From Bacillota bacterium (GTDB lineage: Bacteria > Bacillota > Clostridia > Christensenellales > Aristaeellaceae), in assembly GCA_023416655.1 (NCBI GenBank), contig JAEZHK010000077.1:1-40776 (forward strand): a DNA stretch of 40,776 bases. Reading direction: 5' to 3'. A model generated the notes under the pieces. That model saw only the letters and a list, made by a program, of their open reading frames with translations. It searched no databases and was not told the origin of the DNA. A program made the translations under genes and the position numbers. Below, piece after piece: positions 1-6,539 of the stretch. The stretch's first letter is position 1, and each line of letters opens with the position of its first letter.

Positions 1-8
1 CCCTTTCG

Positions 9-1490
9 TCAGCCGATCGCGGTGTCCATGATGGTCTGGGCCGATTCCACCTCGGGGTTGAACTCGCCCGTGATGCGCCCGTCGGTGATGACGAGCACGC
101 GGTTACTCATGTTGAGCACCTCGGGCAATTCCGAGGAGATCATGATGACCGAGCCGCCGTTCTCCGCAATCTGCTTGATGAGCACGTAGATCTCGTACTT
201 GGTGCCAACGTCGATGCCACGGGTCGGCTCGTCCAGAATCAGGATCCGGGGGTTGATCTCAAGCCATCGCCCGATGATGCACTTCTGCTGGTTGCCGCCC
301 GAGAGGCTGACCGTCTTGGTCTGGGGTGTCGGCGTCTTGATGGACAGGTTCTTGATCTGCCTGAGCGCGATCTCCTTCTCGGCCGAGGCCTTTACGAAGC
401 CACCCTTTGTGAGCCGCTCGAGGCAGGCCATGGTGATGTTGGACTGCACCGAAAACGGCAGCACCAGGCCCTGCAGCTTCCGGTCCTCGGGCACGAGGCC
501 GATGCCCGCCCGCTTGGCGTGGGCGGGTTTTTTGATCTTGACGGGTTTTCCGTCGATCAGGACGGTGTGGCCCTTCGCCTTGTCCGCCCCGCAGATGGCG
601 CGGACGATCTCCGTTCGGCCCGCGCCGACGAGGCCGACCAGGCCCAGAATCTCGCCTTTTTTCAGGGTGAATGAGATGTCGTGCAGCTTGTGCGTGTTGA
701 TCGATCGGACTTCCAATACCGTCTCCCCGGCGCAGTGGGGCCGGTCGGGGTATTCGTGTTCGATGGAGCGGCCCACCATCTTGGCGACCATTTCGGCGCG
801 GCCCAATTCCGTGACGGGCTTGGTGTCGATCACCTGACCGTCGCGCATGATGGTGACCACGTCGCACAGTTCAAAGATCTCGTCCAGCTTGTGGCTGATG
901 TAGATGATGGACACGCCCTGGGTTTTGAGGTTTGCGATGATCTGGAAGAGGCGCTTGAGCTCGTCGTGGGTCAGGGAGCTGGAAGGCTCGTCCATGATGA
1001 TGAGCTTGGAGTGGTAGGAGAGCGCCTTGGTGATCTCCACCATCTGCTTTTCGGCGGCGCTCAGGTCGCCCACCATGGTGCGGGTGTCGATGGTGCTGCC
1101 GATGGAGTCGAGCAGTTCCCTCGCCTTCTGGTGGGTGCCGCGCATGCCCTTCATCTGGGCGAAGCGGCCCAGGAAGATGTTCTCGCCCACGCTCATGGTG
1201 TTGACGAGGTTGAACTCCTGGTAGATGATGGAGAGGCCCCGGTTCAGCGACTCGATGGGCGTCGTGTGCTCGATTGTCTGGCCATCGAAGATGACGGTGC
1301 CCGAATCCTTGGTGTATACGCCCGACAGGATCTTCATCATGGTCGATTTGCCGGCGCCGTTTTCCCCGACGATCCCGTGCACGGTGCCGCGGCGTATATC
1401 GATGGATACTTTGTCCAGCGCCCGGACGCCCGGGAAGGACTTCGAGACGTCCCGGATGGACAAAATGATGCCGTTCTCCTTGTTCTCCAC
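9..1490 (-). CDS. Sugar ABC importer ATP-binding protein, RbsA/MglA type
   Basis: This cytoplasmic ATPase would energise import of a monosaccharide-like substrate. It is a tandem-duplicated ABC protein of 493 residues, the usual length. The N-terminal half has Walker A GENGAGKST (residues 42-50), a degenerate signature LSAAEKQ and Walker B LIIMDEPSS. The C-terminal half has the degenerate P-loop GLVGAGRTE, signature LSGGNQQK and Walker B ILILDEPTRGID. That asymmetry is typical of the CUT2 (ribose/galactose) family. I place the start at a GTG after a weak AGGGGAA; the upstream ATG at 1497 is in another frame. The gene is downstream of the binding protein at 1780-2712, separated by repeat element A. 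The permease should lie beyond the left edge. Substrate is not deducible. Confidence 0.93.
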   Translation of the reverse strand: MENKENGIILSIRDVSKSFPGVRALDKVSIDIRRGTVHGIVGENGAGKSTMMKILSGVYTKDSGTVIFDGQTIEHTTPIESLNRGLSIIYQEFNLVNTMSVGENIFLGRFAQMKGMRGTHQKARELLDSIGSTIDTRTMVGDLSAAEKQMVEITKALSYHSKLIIMDEPSSSLTHDELKRLFQIIANLKTQGVSIIYISHKLDEIFELCDVVTIMRDGQVIDTKPVTELGRAEMVAKMVGRSIEHEYPDRPHCAGETVLEVRSINTHKLHDISFTLKKGEILGLVGLVGAGRTEIVRAICGADKAKGHTVLIDGKPVKIKKPAHAKRAGIGLVPEDRKLQGLVLPFSVQSNITMACLERLTKGGFVKASAEKEIALRQIKNLSIKTPTPQTKTVSLSGGNQQKCIIGRWLEINPRILILDEPTRGIDVGTKYEIYVLIKQIAENGGSVIMISSELPEVLNMSNRVLVITDGRITGEFNPEVESAQTIMDTAIG

Positions 1491-1510
1491 GCGCCATTCC
1501 CCTTTTCTAC

Positions 1511-1546
1511 GCTTCTTCCACCAGTTCGAAAACTGGTGGAAGAAGC
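1511..1546. repeat. Perfect 15-bp hairpin next to element A
   Basis: Arms 1511-1525 and 1532-1546 pair perfectly around a 6-nt loop. The core TTCCACCAGT/ACTGGTGGAA is the same motif as the CACTGGTGGAGGAAAC arm of hairpin H2 in the repeat family, so it may be a partial extra H2 unit added to element A. It lies just upstream of the ATPase start. It has no T-tract, so it is not an obvious terminator. Confidence 0.6.
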
Positions 1547-1568
1547 ACGTGCTGACAACCCCCGAGGC

Positions 1569-1774
1569 CCTCGTCGCGTCCGATGACCGCTTTACGCGGC
1601 CTTCCGATCATTCCCGGCGACTTGTCGCCGGGAATGCCGTTTCCATAACCAGTGCGCACACTGGTTATGGAAACATTTCCTCCGGTCAGCGGGCCGCCCG
1701 GAAAATCCGAAGATTTTCAGGCCCGCGCAGGTTTTTCCCTCGCAAAGGAAAGACGCGAAGCGGATTTTCTTTGC
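1569..1774 (-). repeat. Structured intergenic element, copy A (between binding protein and ATPase)
   Basis: Read on the minus strand, this starts 5 nt after the binding-protein stop codon. It contains H4 (1742-1774, 10-bp outer stem), a purine linker ending CTGC, and H3 (1689-1726: outer arms 1689-1695/1720-1726, inner arms 1701-1707/1712-1718, internal loop GCCCG opposite A on the plus strand). GGTCAG follows at 1684-1689, then H2 (1639-1674, perfect 16-bp stem, 4-nt loop) and H1 (1610-1635). A small tail hairpin (about 1586-1600) and a CCTCGTC end (1569-1575, plus strand) complete it. Its position between the binding-protein and ATPase genes of one operon suggests a role in setting their expression ratio; that is inference. 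Confidence 0.85.
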
Positions 1775-1779
1775 TCAGT

Positions 1780-2712
1780 CTACCACTCGGGGTAGGGGAA
1801 GCTGTCGATGGTGTCCTTGGTGACCACGTCCAGCGGGATGAAGTTGATTTCTTCGTAGGCCTGGCCGTCCAGCGCGGCGCGGGCGTTCTTCAGGGACTGG
1901 ATGGCCATGTTGGTGAAGCTCTGGCCGATGCACACCGCCTGGGTGCCCGCCTTGACCTGGTCGAAGCCCGCGCGGCAGCCGTCCACGCCGACCACGAACA
2001 CGCTGGACATGTTCTTGTTCTTCAGGGCCTCGATGACGCCGGTGGCGCCGTTGTCCCAATGGCAGAACACGCCCTGAATCTGGTCGCCGTACTTGACGAT
2101 GAAGTCTTCCGTGATGGCCATGGCGTCCTGGGTGATCCAGCCGGAGCAGTTCTGGGAGTCCAGCAGGGTGATCTTGGAGCCTTCGATGGCCTTCATGAAG
2201 CCGTCATGGCGCTTGATCTGCGCGTCGTGGCCCGCCTGGCCGCCGACTTCCACGATGGTCGCGCCGTCCGGGAACGCGTCCACGAACGCCTTGCCCGCGG
2301 TCTCGCCGGCCATGGTGTCGTCAACGCCGCAGAAGAAGTCGCGGTACTCCGCGAAGTCCTTGGAGATGTCGGAGGAGAACATGCCCACGATCAGGCCGGC
2401 CTCCTTGGCTTCCATGAGGCTGGGAACGATGGCGTTGATGTCGCTGGGGTTGATGAAGATGGCCTTGAAGCCCTGCGCGATGCAGGTGGAGACCGCCTTG
2501 GCCTCGTTCTGCACGTCGTTCTGGCCTTCGTACACGGTCATCTCAAAGCCGTATTCGCTTGAGTACTGTTGGAACTGCTTCCAGGCGTAGGCCTGGGACT
2601 CGTTGGAGAGCGCCTGGGTGATAAACGCCGCCTTGTCCGCCTCCGCAGACGCCACCGTGAAGAGACCAAGCACCATCATCAGAACCAGTACCATTCCCAG
2701 AGCTTTCTTCAT
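1780..2712 (-). CDS. Sugar-binding protein of a CUT2-type ABC importer (Peripla_BP_4)
   Basis: This is a secreted substrate-binding protein of 310 residues, the usual size for the ribose/galactose-binding family. The start at 2712 is chosen because a strong GAGGAGGAG ribosome-binding site lies 6-8 nt upstream and the protein then begins with a classical signal peptide: MKKAL, a hydrophobic stretch to about residue 20, and cleavage after ASA. There is no lipobox cysteine. Conserved family features include the inner-helix GQNDVQNEAK region, FINPSDINAIVPS, GVDDTMAGETAG and FVVGVDGCRAG near the hinge. It follows the shikimate-dehydrogenase-like gene by 46 nt and precedes the ATPase, so all three are probably co-transcribed. 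Ligand unknown. Confidence 0.92.
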   Translation of the reverse strand: MKKALGMVLVLMMVLGLFTVASAEADKAAFITQALSNESQAYAWKQFQQYSSEYGFEMTVYEGQNDVQNEAKAVSTCIAQGFKAIFINPSDINAIVPSLMEAKEAGLIVGMFSSDISKDFAEYRDFFCGVDDTMAGETAGKAFVDAFPDGATIVEVGGQAGHDAQIKRHDGFMKAIEGSKITLLDSQNCSGWITQDAMAITEDFIVKYGDQIQGVFCHWDNGATGVIEALKNKNMSSVFVVGVDGCRAGFDQVKAGTQAVCIGQSFTNMAIQSLKNARAALDGQAYEEINFIPLDVVTKDTIDSFPYPEW

Positions 2713-2758
2713 CTCTTTCTCCTCCTCTTGATCTATGCGGGTTTTCCGCAACCGAAAC

Positions 2759-3622
2759 CTATTCGCCGAGCGCCTCTTGAAGCGCGCGGATCATGACAGA
2801 CTTGTCGGGGATGAGGCCTGTCCACATCGTGATGTTGATGGCTGCCTGGTTGACCAGCATGCCCATGCCGGTGTTGGTGCGCGCGCCCCGCGCCCTGGCC
2901 GCCCGAAGGAAGGGGGTGACGGCGGGGTTCGGGATCACGTCCTGCACGAACATTGTTGGCAGGATGGTGTCAAGGTCAATGTCGGGGATTTGGTCCACGT
3001 CCGGGTAGAGGCCGATGGGCGTGGCGTTCACCAGAATGTCTGTGTCCGCGGGGACCTGATAGCGGTGGTCCCAGCGGACGAACCGGGACCCTTCCGCGAT
3101 TCGTAAGAGCAATTCCATCAGGCTCATGGACAGCGCCTCGTCCTCGGGCCGATTGACGATGGTGATGTGGTTCGCGCCCGCGAGGCTCAGTTCCACGCTG
3201 ATGGCGCGCGCCGCGCCGCCCGCGCCAAGGATGACGACCTTCTTCCCCTTCGGGTCCACGCCGTTTTCCCGGAGCGACTCCATAAAGCCCTTGCCGTCGG
3301 TGTTCTCGCCGAAGAGGCGGCCGCCGTCGCTCACGATGGTGTTGACCGCGCCGATCAGCTCCGCGCTTTTCGAAAGCTCGTCGAGCAGCGGGATCACGCG
3401 CAGCTTGTGGGGAATGGTGCAGTTGATGCCGCGCATCTTGAACGCCTTGAGGCCCAGGATGGCGTTTTCCAGCTGGTCCGGGTCCACGTCGATGGTCAGA
3501 AAGCGCCAGCGCTCGAGGCCCAAGGCTTTAAACGCCGCCTCCTGGATGACCACGCCGGGGTTCTCCGCCGCTGGATGCCCGAACACGCCCACCAGATTGT
3601 CCAGATAGTTCTGCTCCTTCAT
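2759..3622 (-). CDS. aroE: Shikimate/quinate dehydrogenase family protein (AroE/YdiB-like)
   Basis: This is a cytoplasmic NAD(P)-dependent dehydrogenase of 287 residues, full length for the family. The substrate-binding domain carries the catalytic lysine in NCTIPHKLRVIPLLDE and the aspartate in GENTDGKGF. The Rossmann domain has the dinucleotide-binding loop GAGGAARA. A GGGGGAGG ribosome-binding site lies 5 nt before the ATG. No other aromatic-biosynthesis gene is nearby. It sits between a kinase-like gene and a sugar importer in a GRE locus, which makes a catabolic role on quinate, shikimate or another cyclic polyol plausible. NTIVSDG and the otherwise canonical active site do not settle which substrate is used. 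Biosynthetic AroE remains possible. Confidence 0.85.
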   Translation of the reverse strand: MKEQNYLDNLVGVFGHPAAENPGVVIQEAAFKALGLERWRFLTIDVDPDQLENAILGLKAFKMRGINCTIPHKLRVIPLLDELSKSAELIGAVNTIVSDGGRLFGENTDGKGFMESLRENGVDPKGKKVVILGAGGAARAISVELSLAGANHITIVNRPEDEALSMSLMELLLRIAEGSRFVRWDHRYQVPADTDILVNATPIGLYPDVDQIPDIDLDTILPTMFVQDVIPNPAVTPFLRAARARGARTNTGMGMLVNQAAINITMWTGLIPDKSVMIRALQEALGE

Positions 3623-3653
3623 GAATCCTCCCCCTTATGAAATCGCTCGCGCG

Positions 3654-3853
3654 TGAATGAAATCTGCCAAGGCAGCTTTCATTCAGCAAGGATCGTGCCG
3701 GTTTCCTAAAACGCTGCGGCGTTTTCGGGCGGAAACCGGTTCGGGTATGCTTTCCCCGTCGGCCGGGCAGGCTCGGCCTTTGGGGGAAAGCCAAATCCGC
3801 CGCGCAGGTCGCCGGATTTGGCTTAAAGTCGAAAGGGCTGCGGCCCTCTCGAC
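3654..3853 (+). repeat. Structured intergenic element, copy G (inverted relative to flanking genes)
   Basis: The order on the plus strand is H4 (3654-3685, with the family's T/C mismatch around a CTGCC/GGCAG inner stem) and H3 (3698-3739: outer 9-bp arms 3698-3706/3731-3739, bulged T at 3707, inner arms 3708-3714/3719-3725, tetraloop TGCG, CGGGC at 3726-3730). Then come H2 (arms 3749-3757/3783-3791, inner 3761-3765/3774-3778), H1 (3792-3820, loop CGCAGGT) and a tail hairpin (3828-3853). The stems share almost no sequence with the other copies, yet the architecture and the unpaired motifs match. The flanking genes both run on the minus strand, so this copy alone among the well-preserved ones is antisense to its neighbours. 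Confidence 0.8.
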
Positions 3854-3868
3854 GCTCTCCCGGGATTG

Positions 3869-5626
3869 TCACATTACGGAAGCCGCGTAGTAGGCCGCGC
3901 CCACTGCCTGCCCGAACTGCGCCACGGTGTAGGCGGGGTCCGCCTTCAGGTCCAGCATCAATGGGGTGAAGGCCAGGTCGTCGTCAGCGGCGAAGAACCG
4001 GGCGGGGGAGAAGCCCGCCGCGCCCTCCCGCATCAGCTCGAAGCAGCGCGGGCGCTTTACGAAGCGGCCGAACAGAACTCTGTCCTTTGCACGGGGGGCC
4101 AGGATGAATTCCGTCTCCCGCCAGGTGACAGCTAGGTATTCGCCGATCTTCCGGAACACGCGCTCCGCCGCCGGGTCGCCCCCATCGGCCAGCGCCGAGA
4201 TGAACTCGAGCAGCGCCTTGCGCATGTCTTTCGGGGAGGTCGCGACATACACGCCGCCGTGCTCTTCCGTCAGAAAGCCCTTTTCGAAAAGCTCCCGGTA
4301 TCGCTCCGGTTCGTCCGCCTGAAAGTACTCGATCGCCAGCCGGTACGCGCCGCTCTGACTTGCGTACTTCTGCAGCGTGCCGGGGAGGGCCGTGTTGAAG
4401 TTTAAGAGGCTCCGCGCGTCGAGCGGTTCATGGGCGCGGGCCGGGTGTTCGCCGAGGTCTATGATGCAGTTGTAGACCTCCAGCGGAATGTCCGGGATTT
4501 CGCCGCGCTCGTCGATCCAGCCGGTGCCCAGCTCTGTACCCAGCGTGTGGGCGAACGCGCCGTCCGCCACCTCGTTTGCGCGCTCCGAGTGGGCCAGTTC
4601 CACCGCGGCGGTGTAGGCGGCGAGGGAACCGTCGTTGGCGATGTGCACGACGCCTCCGGGCAGGCATTGGGTTTTCAGGAGGTTTTGCAGACCCGTCAGC
4701 CGGGCGAAGTCCGCCTCGTAAGCCTTGGAGTGCGCGCGCAGCGCCCGCGTTTTCAGCGTTTCGCCGCCGACCAGCTTGTCCTTGATCACCACGTCCGGGA
4801 AGCACACGCCGATTCCGTCCAAAAGCTCTGGTTCCCCGAACTCCGCGTCCGCCGCTTCCACGGCCCGAAGCGTCGCCTCGTAGGAGGCGTGCTTGTCCAG
4901 CATCGCGCGTCGGAGTTCCCCCGCGCGACCGCCTTCGGGCAGCGAGAGCGCCTGCCGGATGACGCGCACCATCAGAAGGATCGGGTTCAGGATGGACTCC
5001 ACGTCGGTCATGATGGTGGGGTTCCAGTCGTACTCGCGGAAGGCCAGGATGCGCCCGCCCTTTACGCCGATCATCTTGATGTCGGTGCCGCCGATGTCCA
5101 TGCCGCACAGCGTCGCACCAGCGGCCTTTTGTGCCGCCTCCCGGAACCGTTCGACCGCGCCGGAGGATTCCCGGCCCGTTTCGCCTGCCGCTTCCATCGC
5201 AACGCCCTCGCGGAGTTCGAACCGGAACGGGGGGAAGCCCATCGCCCGATTGACGCGGTCGGTCACGTTCAGGCACTTGCCATAGCCCGAGCGCGCCGAA
5301 AGGGGGAGGGCAGTCTGGAACACTTCGTCAAGTTCCGCGCAGAGCTTTGCCGCGGTTTTGTCCCCGGGACGGACGGTAAGCGTCATCTTCACGCCGCCCA
5401 GCACGCTGATCAGGTTGTAGAGGTTTGCGTGGAGGTACTCGCGGATGAAGGTCCATTCTTCGGCGCCCGTCGCCTCGGGGAACGGGAAGCGGTAGGTTTT
5501 GACCTCGCCGGTCACCAGTTCCACGGCGCAGTCCACCGCGTGCGCCCCGGCTTGAAACGCCTCTCGGACTTCGTACAGGTACACGCTTTCGCCGCGCCGC
5601 GCTCTTTCCAAAAAGCTCGTAATCAT
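3869..5626 (-). CDS. ASKHA-superfamily kinase-like protein with N-terminal extension
   Basis: This is a 585-residue cytoplasmic protein. From about residue 173 it has an actin-like sugar-kinase fold. The phosphate-1 motif is CGMDIGGTDIKMIG, an acidic catalytic-type motif is HIANDGSLAAY, and an adenosine or phosphate-2 type motif is LGTELGTGW. The first 170 residues are an extra domain I do not recognise. The cysteine-rich zinc motif of typical ROK kinases is not visible. The start at 5626 follows AGGGGAT and lies 16 nt after the GRE1 activase stop, so it is in that operon. It may phosphorylate the imported or dehydrated substrate, or sense it. The function is inferred only from the fold. It could also be a 2-hydroxyacyl-dehydratase-activator-like ATPase, but no partner genes are present. 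Confidence 0.7.
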   Translation of the reverse strand: MITSFLERARRGESVYLYEVREAFQAGAHAVDCAVELVTGEVKTYRFPFPEATGAEEWTFIREYLHANLYNLISVLGGVKMTLTVRPGDKTAAKLCAELDEVFQTALPLSARSGYGKCLNVTDRVNRAMGFPPFRFELREGVAMEAAGETGRESSGAVERFREAAQKAAGATLCGMDIGGTDIKMIGVKGGRILAFREYDWNPTIMTDVESILNPILLMVRVIRQALSLPEGGRAGELRRAMLDKHASYEATLRAVEAADAEFGEPELLDGIGVCFPDVVIKDKLVGGETLKTRALRAHSKAYEADFARLTGLQNLLKTQCLPGGVVHIANDGSLAAYTAAVELAHSERANEVADGAFAHTLGTELGTGWIDERGEIPDIPLEVYNCIIDLGEHPARAHEPLDARSLLNFNTALPGTLQKYASQSGAYRLAIEYFQADEPERYRELFEKGFLTEEHGGVYVATSPKDMRKALLEFISALADGGDPAAERVFRKIGEYLAVTWRETEFILAPRAKDRVLFGRFVKRPRCFELMREGAAGFSPARFFAADDDLAFTPLMLDLKADPAYTVAQFGQAVGAAYYAASVM

Positions 5627-5642
5627 GCCGATCCCCCTGCAC

Positions 5643-6539
5643 TTATTGGATGTCGAGTCCCAGGCCAATGAGGATCTCCCGGAACCGCGCCATCCGCGAC
5701 CGGTCTAGGGGGCTGGTGTCCGAAACGGGGTAGGTTTTCCGCAGCGCTTCGTACTTCTCCCGGCACATCGGGTTGTAATTGATCAGTTCCACCGGGACCT
5801 TGCGGGGCAGCGCCGCGATCAGTTCCCCAATGGCGCGGACATTCTCTTCCGCCATCGTGAACCCGGGGATCAGCGGCACGCGCAAGAGCAGATCGCTTTC
5901 GCTTTCGGCCAGCATGCGGAGGTTCCTCAGGATCAGCGCGTTGTCCGCTCCCGTGTACGCCTTATGGAGCGCCGGGTCCGCCAGCTTCACGTCCGCGATG
6001 ACCCGGTCCGTTACCGGAAGGAACGCCTTGAGCGTCTCCGTGGGAACCTGCAGGCAGGTCTCGATGGCGGTGTTGACGCCCAGCGCCTTGCATGCGGCCA
6101 GCAGCTCCAGCGAGAAGGCGGGCGACATCGTGCATTCCCCGCCCGACAGCGTAACCCCGCCGCCCGAGGCTTCATAGAACACGCGGTCCTTTTCCACCTC
6201 GCGGAGGGCTTCCTCCACGGTCATCCTGACCGCGTCGAAGCGCAATGCGCCGGTGGGGCAGGCTTTCACGCAGAGCCCGCAGAGGGTGCACTTGTCGTCG
6301 TCGATCGAAACGCCCTTCTCGTCGAAGGCAACCGCACCCTCTGGACAGGCGGCGACGCAGGCTTTGCAGCTTACACAGCGGTGCCTCGCGTACCAGAGTT
6401 TGATGTCAGGCTGTAGCCCTTCCGGGTTCTGGCACCACGCGCACCGCAGGGGGCAGCCCTTCAGGAAGAATACCGTCCGGATTCCCTCGCCGTCGTTGAT
6501 TCCGAAGCGCTTGATGTCAAAGATGTTGGCGCTCGTCAT
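5643..6539 (-). CDS. Glycyl radical enzyme activase, radical SAM with two ferredoxin clusters
   Basis: This enzyme cleaves S-adenosylmethionine and installs the glycyl radical on its partner, almost certainly the GRE encoded at 6536-8890. It has 298 residues. The radical-SAM motif CxxxCxxC is C29, C33, C36. It is followed by an inserted bacterial-ferredoxin domain with C55/C58/C61/C65 and C84/C87/C90/C94 for two auxiliary 4Fe-4S clusters. SGGGVTLSGGE, the SAM-binding GGE region, is intact. Its ATG overlaps the GRE1 TGA as ATGA (6536-6539), implying translational coupling. This architecture is standard for activases of glycerol-dehydratase, choline-lyase and hydroxyproline-dehydratase type GREs, and contrasts with the short activase at 14833. 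Confidence 0.94.
   Translation of the reverse strand: MTSANIFDIKRFGINDGEGIRTVFFLKGCPLRCAWCQNPEGLQPDIKLWYARHRCVSCKACVAACPEGAVAFDEKGVSIDDDKCTLCGLCVKACPTGALRFDAVRMTVEEALREVEKDRVFYEASGGGVTLSGGECTMSPAFSLELLAACKALGVNTAIETCLQVPTETLKAFLPVTDRVIADVKLADPALHKAYTGADNALILRNLRMLAESESDLLLRVPLIPGFTMAEENVRAIGELIAALPRKVPVELINYNPMCREKYEALRKTYPVSDTSPLDRSRMARFREILIGLGLDIQ

Noticed and set aside
4430..5671. Long plus-strand frame across the kinase-like gene
   Set aside because: It is a shadow of the minus-strand gene, with no ribosome-binding site and no motifs.
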